DNA of 64,000 nucleotides from Brevundimonas sp. UBA4553. Its GTDB lineage: Bacteria > Pseudomonadota > Alphaproteobacteria > Caulobacterales > Caulobacteraceae. The stretch is from NCBI RefSeq assembly GCF_002387245.1, contig NZ_DGLD01000016.1, positions 1 through 64,000 on the forward strand, given 5' to 3'. Each line of letters opens with the position of its first letter. The first letter of the stretch is position 1. The notes beneath the pieces were generated by a model. That model saw nothing but the letters and a program-made list of their open reading frames with translations, was not told the DNA's origin and did not search any database. Of the stretch, positions 1 to 8,512 are shown one piece after another. The translations under genes were made by a program, and so were the position numbers.

Positions 1-1
1 G

Positions 2-301
2 GGGCTGGACACCAGCACGCCATCAGGCCGGATGATGTTCCAGATGCTCAGCGTGTTCGCCGAATTCGAGCGAGCGATGATCCGGGAACGCATCATGTCG
101 GGCCTTCGTCGATCGACCAGGAAGAGCGGTCGAAAGCCCATGCCCGACGACCGTGCGGAGGCGATCAGGAAGTCGTTGATCGACGGTATGGGCATCCGTG
201 CCACCGCCCGCCTTCACAAGGCCAGCACGACCACGGTGACGGCTATCCAACGGTCCCTGGAGACGGTCAGGACAACCCACATGGGAATCGTCGCAGCATG
301 A
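2..301 (+). CDS. Serine recombinase (resolvase/invertase family), C-terminal part, cut by left window edge
   Basis: The frame is open from base 2, so the gene begins outside the window. The visible part starts GLDTSTPSGRMMFQML and continues FAEFERAMIRERI. This is the conserved end of the resolvase catalytic domain and the long E-helix of small serine recombinases. The rest (about residues 40-90 of the visible part) looks like a Hin-type helix-turn-helix: GRKP, then an RATARLHKASTTTV-like segment. Such enzymes carry out site-specific inversion or resolution by forming a phosphoserine link to DNA. The catalytic serine lies upstream and cannot be checked. The stop overlaps the next possible start as ATGA. 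It is the only mobile-element-type gene in the window. Confidence 0.85.
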   Translation, partial: GLDTSTPSGRMMFQMLSVFAEFERAMIRERIMSGLRRSTRKSGRKPMPDDRAEAIRKSLIDGMGIRATARLHKASTTTVTAIQRSLETVRTTHMGIVAA

Positions 302-507
302 CCGCCCCGACAGAGTCCGCCAGCCTGGACGCCGCCAAGACCAACGACCTCGATCCGACGATCGACCACGGTGAAGAGAGCCGTATCGGGACCGTGGCCG
401 ACGACACCCAGCCACCGCAAAAGGCTGAGCAACCCAAGTCTCTCTTCGGGTGCGCCACTTTCCTCTTCCATCGACTTGATAAGGTGATCCGCTTGGGTCG
501 CCTTTAG
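298..507 (+). CDS. Possible small hypothetical protein coupled to the recombinase
   Basis: A 69-residue open frame whose ATG overlaps the recombinase stop as ATGA, the arrangement of translationally coupled genes. The protein begins MTAPTESASLDAAKTND, is polar at first, and ends with a basic stretch containing a FLFHRLDKVIRL-like amphipathic segment. I recognise no family. The other strand is also open over much of this stretch, so coding evidence is weak. It may instead be non-coding sequence between the recombinase and the tadE gene. Confidence 0.3.
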   Translation: MTAPTESASLDAAKTNDLDPTIDHGEESRIGTVADDTQPPQKAEQPKSLFGCATFLFHRLDKVIRLGRL

Positions 508-568
508 ATGTGCGCTTTCACCACCGCTTAACGGTGCCAGTTCTAGCTTTATCACCTTATATAGGTGA
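479..568. repeat. Repeated ATAAGGTGAT / AGGTGA boxes upstream of tadE
   Basis: ATAAGGTGAT at 479-488 is matched by its exact reverse complement ATCACCTTAT at 551-560. A further AGGTGA lies at 563-568. The last two boxes form TCACCT-TATAT-AGGTGA (552-568), a short hairpin directly before the tadE start. They could be recombinase half-sites, an operator or an mRNA structure. The sequence alone does not decide. Confidence 0.55.
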
Positions 569-577
569 GGGCTGATC
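563..577 (+). promoter_or_regulatory. tadE ribosome-binding site inside a hairpin
   Basis: AGGTGAGG at 563-570 is a strong Shine-Dalgarno match, 7 nt before the ATG at 578. Its AGGTGA part can pair with TCACCT at 552-557 across a 5-nt loop, so in the mRNA the site may be partly masked. The pairing is visible; any control of translation is inference. Confidence 0.5.
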
Positions 578-1000
578 ATGAGACGCCGCTTTCCCTCTTC
601 TCGTAGCAGTAGTGACCGACGCGGCGTGGCCGCGATCGAGTTCGCCATGGTGGCGCCGCTGCTCATTCTGATGATGCTGGGCATGGTCGTTTACGGCGGA
701 TGGTTCTGGATGGCGCACAGCGTCCAGTCCCTGGCGTCGGAGGGGGCGAGGGCGGCGATCGCGGGTCTCGATCCTATCGAGCGGGAGACGCTGGCCCGAG
801 GATTCGTCGGCGTTCAGATTAAAGACCTCGGCCTGAGAGCGGACCGCGCCGCCGTGGAGGTTGAAAGCACCTCCGGCCTGATCCGCGTAAACGTCGCCTA
901 CGATATCAGCGACCATCCCCTGATGGCTCTGGCGGCCATCGTGCCCTCCCCGCCCCGAATTATTCGGCGGACAGCGATCGTCCGCCTGGAAGGCTACTGA
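578..1000 (+). CDS. TadE-like minor pilin of the Flp/Tad pilus
   Basis: A 140-residue protein with a short basic N-terminus, then RGVAAIEFAMVAPLLILMML (about residues 15-34). That is the TadE/TadG signature: glycine and glutamate before a hydrophobic helix, resembling a type IV prepilin cleavage site. The rest is a small periplasmic domain. TadE-like pseudopilins are processed by the prepilin peptidase and take part in pilus assembly or tip formation. It lies one base before the TadG-like gene, so the two are co-transcribed. The main tad operon is about 30 kb away. The start is supported by AGGTGAGG 7 nt upstream. Confidence 0.85.
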   Translation: MRRRFPSSRSSSDRRGVAAIEFAMVAPLLILMMLGMVVYGGWFWMAHSVQSLASEGARAAIAGLDPIERETLARGFVGVQIKDLGLRADRAAVEVESTSGLIRVNVAYDISDHPLMALAAIVPSPPRIIRRTAIVRLEGY

Positions 1001-1001
1001 A

Positions 1002-2639
1002 ATGACGCCCGCCTGGATTGGCGACAGGAGCGGCGGCGTGGCCATCATGACGGCCGCCTTTGGGGGCCTGCTATGCGTGCTCGCCGCGCTGGCCGTGGAC
1101 GTGGGCTCGATCTCGTTGAAGGCGCGTCAGATCCAGGGTGCGGCCGATCTGTCGGCCATGGCCGCCGCGCACGACCTGGCGCGCGCCAACGCCGCCGCCC
1201 AGGCCACAGCTGTCGCCAACCTGCCCGACGTACAACGAGTCAGCGTGACGACAGGCGGCTATGTCGCTGACCCCCGCCTTGAGCCCGACGAGCGGTTCAG
1301 CACCGCAGCGCCCCGCCCCAACGCCGCCCGGGTCGAGGTGACGGCCCCCGCCCCCCTGTTCTTCGGACGATGGGTGCTGAACCGGGACAGCATCGCCGTG
1401 CGCAAGACAGCCACCGCCGCCATTCCGGGCGGCGAGTCCCAGGCCATCTTCTCCATCGGCTCACGCCTGGCGAGCCTGGACGGCGGCCTGGCCAACACCT
1501 TGCTGTCCGGGTTGCTGGGCAGCCAGGTCTCGCTGACCGTGATGGATTACCGCGCCCTGGCCGGCGCCCGGGTCGATCTGCTGCAGTTTTCAGACGCCCT
1601 GGCGACGGAGTTGGACGTGACGGCCGGGGACTACGACGCATTGTTCGAACAGGAGCTGACGGCTGGACAAGCCCTCAACGCCCTGGAATCGATAGCCGGC
1701 GCAGATACCCGCAGCATCCTCAACCGCCTGACCCAGGCGCCGATAGACGCCAAGTTCAGGCTGAAAGACCTGATCGGCGTGGATGCGGTCGCCAAGCAAG
1801 GACTGCGTGAGGCCCTGAGGGCCGACGTCTCCGTCCTGGACCTGATCATGGCGTCGCTGGAGACAGCCAACGGCGACCGTCAGTTGGCCCTGGATCTCGG
1901 CGCGCGCGCCGGACTGGCCGATCTGGACATCCTGCTGGCGATTGGCGAACGGCCGAACAAGTCGCCCTGGCTCACGATCACCGGCAAGGACGAGCCGATC
2001 ATTCGCACGGCCCAGGCCCGGATCTATATCGAGGCGCTCACGACCCAGAAGCTTGCCGGCCTCGCTCAGGTCAAGCTGCCGATCCTGATCGAAGCCGCCG
2101 CGTCCGAGGCGAAACTGAGCCGGATCGACTGCGGCGGAGAGCCATCCGTCACACTGGACGTGCGACCCGGCCTGGCGCGCGCGCGCGTCGGCGCGATCGA
2201 CAAGTCGAAGCTGAAGAACTTCAAAACGCCGCTGAGCAGCACACCCGCCACCCTGGTGTCGGTATTGAACCTGGTGACCGTGACCGCCCATGGCGATGTG
2301 GAGATCGCCGACCTGGACTGGCGGCGGGCGACCTTCAACTCCGCCGATATTGCGAGCCAGACGACCAAATCGGTGCAGTCACGCGGCTTCATCAACGGCC
2401 TGATCGTCAGCCTGTTGCAGCGCCTGGAGGTGGATGTAGGTCTAGGCCCCCTGGGCGGGCTTGGCCTGGGCAATCTGGTATCCACCCTGGGCGTGCTGCT
2501 GACACCGCTGGGCCCGGCGCTGGACGGCGTGGTTCAACCCCTGCTCGACCTTCTAGGCCTGAAGCTGGGCGAGGCCGACGTGCGCGTGCACGGCGTCCAG
2601 TGCCCGACCCAGGGTCGAACGCCTGTGCTGGTGGGATAG
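1002..2639 (+). CDS. TadG-like pilus assembly protein
   Basis: A 545-residue protein with an N-terminal RSGGVAIMTAAFGGLLCVLA segment (about residues 8-27), the hydrophobic anchor of the TadG/TadE-like family. A VDVGSISLKARQIQGAADLS stretch follows, typical of TadG proteins (family PF13400). A long periplasmic region rich in Leu, Ala and Gly follows, ending VHGVQCPT near the C-terminus. TadG proteins are thought to act as minor pilus or adhesin-like components of Flp pili. It directly follows the TadE-like gene. The von Willebrand domain of some TadG proteins is not obvious here. Its convergent neighbour is an M23 peptidase. Confidence 0.8.
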   Translation: MTPAWIGDRSGGVAIMTAAFGGLLCVLAALAVDVGSISLKARQIQGAADLSAMAAAHDLARANAAAQATAVANLPDVQRVSVTTGGYVADPRLEPDERFSTAAPRPNAARVEVTAPAPLFFGRWVLNRDSIAVRKTATAAIPGGESQAIFSIGSRLASLDGGLANTLLSGLLGSQVSLTVMDYRALAGARVDLLQFSDALATELDVTAGDYDALFEQELTAGQALNALESIAGADTRSILNRLTQAPIDAKFRLKDLIGVDAVAKQGLREALRADVSVLDLIMASLETANGDRQLALDLGARAGLADLDILLAIGERPNKSPWLTITGKDEPIIRTAQARIYIEALTTQKLAGLAQVKLPILIEAAASEAKLSRIDCGGEPSVTLDVRPGLARARVGAIDKSKLKNFKTPLSSTPATLVSVLNLVTVTAHGDVEIADLDWRRATFNSADIASQTTKSVQSRGFINGLIVSLLQRLEVDVGLGPLGGLGLGNLVSTLGVLLTPLGPALDGVVQPLLDLLGLKLGEADVRVHGVQCPTQGRTPVLVG

Positions 2640-2672
2640 GAAGAGGTCTTCACCCCTTCCCGGCTTGGCTGA

Positions 2673-4028
2673 TCAGCCTTCGACGGAACGCAGCCCCGAG
2701 GCCGAGGCCTGCTGCACCACGGGGCGGCGCTGGCCGCCGGCGGCGATGATACGGTCGATCCGGGCCTTCTCAGCGCGGAACGCCGCCAGATCAGCGCCCG
2801 CCAGGACGGTGCCTTCCTGGGTCTTGATGCCGGACGGATTGATCCGCTGGCCGTTGCGCCAGATTTCGTAGTGCAGGTGCGGCCCGGTGGAGGCGCCGGT
2901 CGACCCCACATAGGCGACGACCTGGCCCTGCGACACGCGCTGGCCGGCGCGGATACCGGAGCCGTAACGCGACAGGTGACCGTAACCGCTTTCCAGACCA
3001 TTGGCGTGGCGGATGCGCAGCCAGTTGCCGTAACCGCCCCAGCGACGGGCCTCGACCACCACGCCGTCAGCGGGCGCCACGACGGGCGTGCCGGTGGTGG
3101 CGGCGAAGTCCATGCCCTGGTGCATCTTGCGATAGCCGGAGATGGGGTGGGTGCGAACGCCGAAGTTGGAGCTGACGCGGCGGAAGCTGGTCAGCGGGGT
3201 GCGCATCATGGCGGTGCGCGTGTTCTTGCCGGTGGCGTCGAAATATTCCGCCGTCTTCGCGCCAGGGCGCTGATAGCGGTAGAAGGCGTGGCCCTTCAGC
3301 TCGGCGTACAGCAGTTCGCCGGTCTCGACCGTGCGACCCGCTTCGGTCACCGAGCGATCGAAGACCAGGGTGAACTCGTCCGAGGCGCGCACGTCGCGCT
3401 GCATGTCGAACTTGTGCGCGAACAGCTGACTGGCGCGACGGACCACCGCCGAGGTGGCGCCCAGTTCCCGGGCGCTGGCCGACAACGAACGCTGGACCTT
3501 GTCATTGGCGACGACGGTTTCGTGCGTGACCTTTTCGTCGAGGGCGCGCAGGCGCAGAGCGCCGTCGAAGCTGCGCGACACGGTCAGCTGGCTGGCCGGA
3601 CCGGTGCGCATGGTTAGACCGATCAGGCGGGCGTCGCCACGGCCGCCGCGCGGCTTGGAGACGGCGGTCTCGAACTTCAGACCGGCGCGCATATCCTTGA
3701 GGTCAAAGGCGCTGGCGATGGTGGCGGCGACGGCGCTGGCTTCTTCGGCGCCGATGCCGGTGCGACGCACGGCCTGCTCGAAGGTTTCGCCGCGACGGAT
3801 CTGAACCGGAATGGCTTCTGGGGTCGTCAGACCGGCCGGCGCGCCAGCGGCGGCGTAGGCCTGGGTCTCGAGATAGGCGATCTGTTCCGAGGTCAGCGCC
3901 GGAACTTCCTCGGCGCGGACCGGTTCATAAGCTTGCCCCGCCACCAGAGCGATGGCCACAGCTGCAGCTGTCGTCAGGAGATGCGGCGCAAGCCGTATGG
4001 GCTGGCGGCGCGGATCGAACTGAGCCAT
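2673..4028 (-). CDS. M23 family murein DD-endopeptidase (MepM/Csd3-like)
   Basis: A 451-residue secreted zinc endopeptidase that would cleave peptide cross-links in the periplasm. The start at 4028 (MAQFDPRR) is preferred over a 14-residue upstream extension because it leads directly into a basic region and hydrophobic segment (about residues 18-35), a signal sequence or anchor. A central OapA/Csd3-type region follows. The LytM domain is C-terminal. Its zinc ligands are in HQGMD (His303, Asp307) and in HLH (His384, His386), with a further conserved His in GYGHL (351). All catalytic residues are present, so it should be active rather than an EnvC-like activator. Confidence 0.9.
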   Translation of the reverse strand: MAQFDPRRQPIRLAPHLLTTAAAVAIALVAGQAYEPVRAEEVPALTSEQIAYLETQAYAAAGAPAGLTTPEAIPVQIRRGETFEQAVRRTGIGAEEASAVAATIASAFDLKDMRAGLKFETAVSKPRGGRGDARLIGLTMRTGPASQLTVSRSFDGALRLRALDEKVTHETVVANDKVQRSLSASARELGATSAVVRRASQLFAHKFDMQRDVRASDEFTLVFDRSVTEAGRTVETGELLYAELKGHAFYRYQRPGAKTAEYFDATGKNTRTAMMRTPLTSFRRVSSNFGVRTHPISGYRKMHQGMDFAATTGTPVVAPADGVVVEARRWGGYGNWLRIRHANGLESGYGHLSRYGSGIRAGQRVSQGQVVAYVGSTGASTGPHLHYEIWRNGQRINPSGIKTQEGTVLAGADLAAFRAEKARIDRIIAAGGQRRPVVQQASASGLRSVEG

Positions 4029-4358
4029 CGGTCCCCGGCAATCGACGACGCCGTACTGGCGCCAAACCATTCGAATTATGGATCGCGCCCGGCAGCCCCG
4101 GAGACACGAAGCGAGCGATATAGCCCGTCCGTCCCATCTTGGGAAGCGCGCAGGTTACAATTGGTTAACTTGGCCGCCGCCACATCAAGTATTCCACCGT
4201 TTTTCATGAATCATCGGCGGACAACGGCCCTTTTCTCGCCTTGCTTGACTGAACAGTGACCGCCACGCCACGACCAGTGTTCAAACAGCAACGCCTGTTT
4301 TTGCTGCGCGTTCTGTGGCGTTGTTAGATCTCCTATCGCCGACGGACTCTCCACAGCC
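4029..4358. other. 330-bp divergent intergenic region between the M23 peptidase and ydbH
   Basis: No convincing ORF or RNA gene is visible. It should hold the two divergent promoters. A CATAAT hexamer on the minus strand (4075-4080) could be the peptidase -10, but I see no good -35. An imperfect palindrome GTTACAATTGGTTAAC lies at 4154-4169. CAACGCC at 4289-4295 and GGCGTTG at 4317-4323 form an inverted repeat before ydbH. Confidence 0.5.
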
Positions 4359-7300
4359 TTGACCGACGAGCTTCCCGCCTCCCCTCCGCGCCGCGTCAGA
4401 CGATCTGTCGCCCGGACCGTGCTGATCGCCGGGATGATCGGCCTGCTGCTGCTGATCGTTCTGGCGACCGCCCTTTATCTTAACCGCCGCGCCGCAGCCC
4501 GCGAGCTTCTGGTCGGCTGGCTGGATCGCAAGGGGATTGATGCGGACGTCGAAGTGGAACATCTGGAAATCGACGGCTTCGTCGGCAAGATCACCATCGG
4601 CGATCCTCGGAACCCGGACTTCAAGGTTGAACGGGTCGAGGTCGACTACACCCTTGGCATGCCGTGGTCCAAGACCGGCCTGGGTGTCACGCCCAGCCGC
4701 ATCCGTATGGTCCGCCCCCTGGCGCGCGCCAGTTGGAAGGGCGGCAAGCTGTCGCTGGGATCGCTGGACCCGCTGGTGGCGGAGTTCACCGCGCGACCGC
4801 CCCGCCCCGACAGCCGCGCGCCTCTGATCATCGTCGAGCAGGTCCGCGCCCGCATCGACACCGAGTATGGCCCGCTCCAGGTCTTGGCCGACGCGCGCAT
4901 CGACAACAGCCGACTGTTGCAGTTGAAAGCGCGCCTGCCGGCTGCCTCGCTGAAGAGCGGCGAGGTCGAGGCACGCGGACTGAGCGCCACTGTCGACCTG
5001 ACCACAAGCGGCGACCGCGTCGCGGTGAAGATAGACGCTGCAGCCGATCGTTTCGCCATGGCGGGCGCAGGCGGTGCCGCGGCCAAATTGAACCTGACAG
5101 GCAACCTGCCCTACCCCGATCTGAAGGCGCGACGTGGCGACGGACGCGCTGTCATCGCGGCCCGCCTGACCGCAAACTCCCTGTCGGCGGCCGGCTTGGA
5201 GAGCCGTCAGGCCGAAGCCACCCTGGACTTCGACGGCGTGACCGAAGGCTGGATCGAAACCTTCCGCGTCGTCGGCAAGGGGAAGACCCGGCTGCGCGCC
5301 CGGGACCTGACGGGCCAGGGCATGAAGGCCCGCAACGCCGATCTCTCCCTCGACCGCGCCGACATCCTCGTGAAACGCGATCAGCGCGGACTGGAGTGGC
5401 GGGTCGCTTCGCCCGCCTCGATCCATCTGGACAGCGGAACGGCGGCCGGAGCTACGTTGACCCGGGCCGTTCTGACCTCCGGCGGCCTGACGGCGGGCGG
5501 ACGCGACGCCGCCTTTGAGGTGCAGGCCCCGCTGGCGGTCAGCGCCGCCAGCCTGGCCTCGGGCGATCTCACCCTGAACCAGACACGCGGCCGGCTGGAG
5601 TTCGACATGGTCCGCGACGGGGTGACTCGAATGACGGCCACGGGTGCCCTGTCAGCCGCCCGCGCCTCGTGGTCCGGCCTCGGCGCCCCCGCGAAAGACG
5701 ACTTGCCCGAATTGGCCGAATTGAAGCGGGCGCTGTCCGCTTTCGCGGTCGACGCGCCCGGCATCGAGCTTTCGGCCGGCAGCGCCGGCACGGCGCTGGT
5801 CGTGACCCGTCCGGTCACGGCGCGGCCCTCGAACGGCGGCGTCCTGACCCTTACGCCCGCCAGGACACCGCTGTTCCTTGCTGAACCCGGCCGGCCTGGC
5901 GGCGGCGCGCTCAGCCTGACCGCGCAACGCGGCGGCGGCCTGCCGGAGGCCCGGATCCTCGTGCCGTCATGGAGTCTGACGCCGGGCGGTTTCCGCGCGA
6001 CGCTGGAAGGCGAGGCGGCGCTCGACTTTGGTCCTGCCCGCAACCTCACCCTGACCACCCGGGGCGACCTGGCCTCCCACGCCGGACGCCTGACCTACAC
6101 AGCGAAAGACTGCATCCCCCTCAGCATCGAGCGACTGGAGCTGGGCGAGAACGACGTGACCCAGGCGACCGGCCGCCTCTGCCCGTCCGACGCGCCGCTG
6201 ATCACCGTAGCGGACGGCGGTTGGCGGGCACAGGGAAGACTGGCCGATGTCGCTGCGACCGCCCCCTTCCTGGCCATGCGCTTCTCGGAGGCTCAGGGAC
6301 GGTTGGTGGTGGACGGCAAGCCGACAGGACTGGCGATGACCGCAACCATCGCCAGCGCCCAGGTCTCCGATACGACAGACCCGCAGCGTTTCCTGCCTCT
6401 GACCGCGACTGGCGAGGCGAAGCTGACTGACGAGGTCTGGAGCGGCGGGTTCGACCTGACACGACTGGACCACGCCATCGGCCGCATCGACCTGCGTCAC
6501 GACGGCAAGGCGCAGGCGGGCGGGGTCACCATCAGCGCGCCCAACCTGGCCTTCACCCAGTACGGCCTGCAGCCCGACGACCTCAGCCCGCTGGCCGCGG
6601 ACTACCTGAAGTCGCCGGTAGAGGGGTCGGTCGGGTTCGAGGGCCGCTTCGACTGGACGCCGACGGCTTCCACCAGTTCCGGCGTCGCCAGCATCCCCGA
6701 ACTCGACTTCACCAGCCCGGCCGGCAAGGTTCAGGGCTTGAAGGGCCGGGTCGAGTTCACCAGCCTGACGCCCCTGATCACCGCCCCCGACCAACACCTG
6801 ACGGTGGACCGCCTGGAGACGTTCACGCCGCTGACCGGCCTGGACCTGCGCTTCGGCCTGGATGAGACCTCCCTCGATCTGACCGGCGGCGCGATTCAGG
6901 CGGCGGGGGGCCGCATCAGCATCGAGCCCTTCAAGATCCCGCTGAAACCGGGCGAGTCCTGGGGCGGGGTCATCCTGGTCGAACAGGTCCAGCTCAATGA
7001 GCTGATGAAGAGCGCCAATCTGCAGGACAAGGCGCAGCTGGATTCGGTAGTCTCGGGTCGCCTGCCTTTCACCTACGCCCCCGATGTGGGCTGGCGCATC
7101 AGCGGCGGAGTGCTGAACGCCGTGCGCCCCGGCCGTCTGTCCATCAAGCCCGAAGTCTTCGACGATCTGGCCGCCGGCGGCGGCGTTGCTGATGGCGCAG
7201 CCCTGCCGCCCAACACCATGCAGGACCTAGCCTATCAGGCCATGCAGGATCTGGCGATCAGCGGCCTGTCCGCCGAGGTCAACAGCCTGGACGGCGGCCG

Positions 7301-7529
7301 TCTGGGCGTCAGGTTCCACATCAATGGCCGGCACGATCCGCCCGAGCGCGAACAGCTTCGTCTCAGTTGGATGGAGCTGATCCGGCGCGACTTCCTCAAC
7401 AAGAAGCTGAACCTGCCGTCGGACACGCCGATTGACCTGACGCTCGACACGACGTGGAACGCCAACCAGATCGTCTCCGATCTGCTGGAGTATGCGCGCC
7501 GCGGCGAAACGCCCGCAATCAGCCCTTGA
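4359..7529 (+). CDS. ydbH: YdbH-family (AsmA-like) intermembrane phospholipid transport protein
   Basis: A 1056-residue protein. It has a cytoplasmic arginine-rich N-terminus, one transmembrane helix (about residues 24-44), then a long beta-rich periplasmic region typical of the YdbH/TamB/AsmA-like bridge proteins, and the conserved YdbH C-terminal region. In E. coli, YdbH bridges the periplasm with the outer-membrane lipoprotein YnbE and helps move phospholipids to the outer membrane. The start is a TTG at 4359 (MTDELPAS); no better ATG is in frame nearby. It is followed by ynbE and ydbL genes in the same order as in enterobacteria, which strongly supports the call. Confidence 0.88.
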   Translation: MTDELPASPPRRVRRSVARTVLIAGMIGLLLLIVLATALYLNRRAAARELLVGWLDRKGIDADVEVEHLEIDGFVGKITIGDPRNPDFKVERVEVDYTLGMPWSKTGLGVTPSRIRMVRPLARASWKGGKLSLGSLDPLVAEFTARPPRPDSRAPLIIVEQVRARIDTEYGPLQVLADARIDNSRLLQLKARLPAASLKSGEVEARGLSATVDLTTSGDRVAVKIDAAADRFAMAGAGGAAAKLNLTGNLPYPDLKARRGDGRAVIAARLTANSLSAAGLESRQAEATLDFDGVTEGWIETFRVVGKGKTRLRARDLTGQGMKARNADLSLDRADILVKRDQRGLEWRVASPASIHLDSGTAAGATLTRAVLTSGGLTAGGRDAAFEVQAPLAVSAASLASGDLTLNQTRGRLEFDMVRDGVTRMTATGALSAARASWSGLGAPAKDDLPELAELKRALSAFAVDAPGIELSAGSAGTALVVTRPVTARPSNGGVLTLTPARTPLFLAEPGRPGGGALSLTAQRGGGLPEARILVPSWSLTPGGFRATLEGEAALDFGPARNLTLTTRGDLASHAGRLTYTAKDCIPLSIERLELGENDVTQATGRLCPSDAPLITVADGGWRAQGRLADVAATAPFLAMRFSEAQGRLVVDGKPTGLAMTATIASAQVSDTTDPQRFLPLTATGEAKLTDEVWSGGFDLTRLDHAIGRIDLRHDGKAQAGGVTISAPNLAFTQYGLQPDDLSPLAADYLKSPVEGSVGFEGRFDWTPTASTSSGVASIPELDFTSPAGKVQGLKGRVEFTSLTPLITAPDQHLTVDRLETFTPLTGLDLRFGLDETSLDLTGGAIQAAGGRISIEPFKIPLKPGESWGGVILVEQVQLNELMKSANLQDKAQLDSVVSGRLPFTYAPDVGWRISGGVLNAVRPGRLSIKPEVFDDLAAGGGVADGAALPPNTMQDLAYQAMQDLAISGLSAEVNSLDGGRLGVRFHINGRHDPPEREQLRLSWMELIRRDFLNKKLNLPSDTPIDLTLDTTWNANQIVSDLLEYARRGETPAISP

Positions 7530-7617
7530 GATACGGCGCCGCTTTGTTCAGAACCCATTCACGCACCGGGGCGTTAGATCGTCGCGACCTCAACCGCCGC
7601 CTTCGGAGATCGGCCCC

Positions 7618-7803
7618 ATGATCAGCAAGCGTCAGATCGCCCTGCTCGGCCTCGCCGCCCTCAGCGTCGCTGCATGCGCGCCCACGGTGAACATCAAGTT
7701 CAGCGAACCGCTTCAGATTTACGCCAAACTGGATGCCGACATCCGCATCAAACTCGACCAGGAACTGCAGAACCTCCTGCGCGAAAACCCCAACCTGTTC
7801 TGA
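7618..7803 (+). CDS. ynbE: YnbE-family outer-membrane lipoprotein
   Basis: A 61-residue lipoprotein. The signal peptide MISKRQIALLGLAALSVAAC ends in a lipobox with Cys20. The mature part APTVNIKFSEPLQIYAKLD and LDQELQNLLRENP match the YnbE family, whose short beta-strand region is thought to cap the end of YdbH at the outer membrane. The ATG at 7618 is preferred over upstream in-frame starts because it begins the signal peptide and has GGAG about 9 nt upstream. It lies between ydbH and ydbL. Confidence 0.88.
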   Translation: MISKRQIALLGLAALSVAACAPTVNIKFSEPLQIYAKLDADIRIKLDQELQNLLRENPNLF

Positions 7804-7823
7804 CCGAAAGAAAGGGGCTGAAT

Positions 7824-8183
7824 ATGAACCATCGCAAGCTCTTCGTCGCCGTCGCCGCTGTCGCCGCCCTAGGTGTGGCCGCCGGCGCCGCCGTGGCCCA
7901 GACCGCCTCGCAGAAGGCCCTGGTCGACCAAGCCAAGGCCGCCGGCGCAGTCGGCGAACAGGCTGACGGCTTCCTCGGCGTCCGCACCTCCGTGGCGCCC
8001 GATACCCAGGCTGCGGTCAGCGCCACTAATGCGGGCCGTCGTCAGGCCTACGCTCGCAGCGCCGCCGACGCCGGCACCTCGGCCGAGGTCGCGGGCGCCC
8101 GCATGTTTGAAACCCAGCTGCTGCCGCGCATCAACTCGGGCCAATGGTACAAGAACGCGTCGGGCCAGTGGGTCCAGCGCTGA
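7824..8183 (+). CDS. ydbL: YdbL family periplasmic protein (DUF1318)
   Basis: A 119-residue secreted protein with signal peptide MNHRKLFVAVAAVAALGVAA and probable cleavage after AVAQ. The mature part begins TASQKALVDQAKAAGAVGEQ and is followed by a DGFLGVR motif. It ends INSGQWYKNASGQWVQR. These are the conserved features of the YdbL family. In E. coli, YdbL is a periplasmic partner that modulates the YdbH-YnbE bridge. The start at 7824 follows an AAAGGGG purine run. The three-gene order with ydbH and ynbE is conserved. Confidence 0.85.
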   Translation: MNHRKLFVAVAAVAALGVAAGAAVAQTASQKALVDQAKAAGAVGEQADGFLGVRTSVAPDTQAAVSATNAGRRQAYARSAADAGTSAEVAGARMFETQLLPRINSGQWYKNASGQWVQR

Positions 8184-8192
8184 TCTGAGGCG

Positions 8193-8492
8193 ATGAAGAC
8201 GCCCCGGGCCGAAGGTCCGGCAGGACGCTTCCTGCTGGCCCTCGGCCTGGCGATCGTCATAGCCGGAGCCGCCACGCTCGGCCTGGCCGGATACTGGCGG
8301 TTGATCGACGGCGGACAGATGTCCGTCCACGGCTGGATCGCCATGGGACTGGGCGTCCTCGGCGCCATCGGTCTCGCCTGGTTGCTGATGAGCCTCGCCT
8401 TTCGGTCGGATCGCGACGGCTGGGACGATCAGGTCGACAATCGGCTGGACCCCGGCCGGGAAGACGCCGACAACAACGATCTGAACTACTGA
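8193..8492 (+). CDS. Small inner-membrane protein, function unknown
   Basis: A 99-residue protein with two transmembrane helices (about residues 13-32 and 44-69) and an acidic C-terminal tail ending DADNNDLNY. It begins 9 nt after ydbL and is 20 nt before a lipoprotein gene, so it is probably in the ydbH operon. I do not recognise a named family. A role next to the YdbH lipid-transport bridge is only suggested by position. Confidence 0.7.
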   Translation: MKTPRAEGPAGRFLLALGLAIVIAGAATLGLAGYWRLIDGGQMSVHGWIAMGLGVLGAIGLAWLLMSLAFRSDRDGWDDQVDNRLDPGREDADNNDLNY

Positions 8493-8512
8493 TCTTCTCT
8501 CGGAGCCCCGTC

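Noticed and set aside
214..684. Minus-strand frame of 156 codons crossing into tadE
   Set aside because: It overlaps the TadE signal region in antisense and has no recognised domain. A shorter form from 579 looks protein-like but has no RBS support, so I leave it out.
4154..4169. GTTACAATTGGTTAAC as a CtrA box for the M23 peptidase
   Set aside because: The half-site spacing and sequence do not match TTAA-N7-TTAA well enough. It is noted only as an imperfect palindrome.
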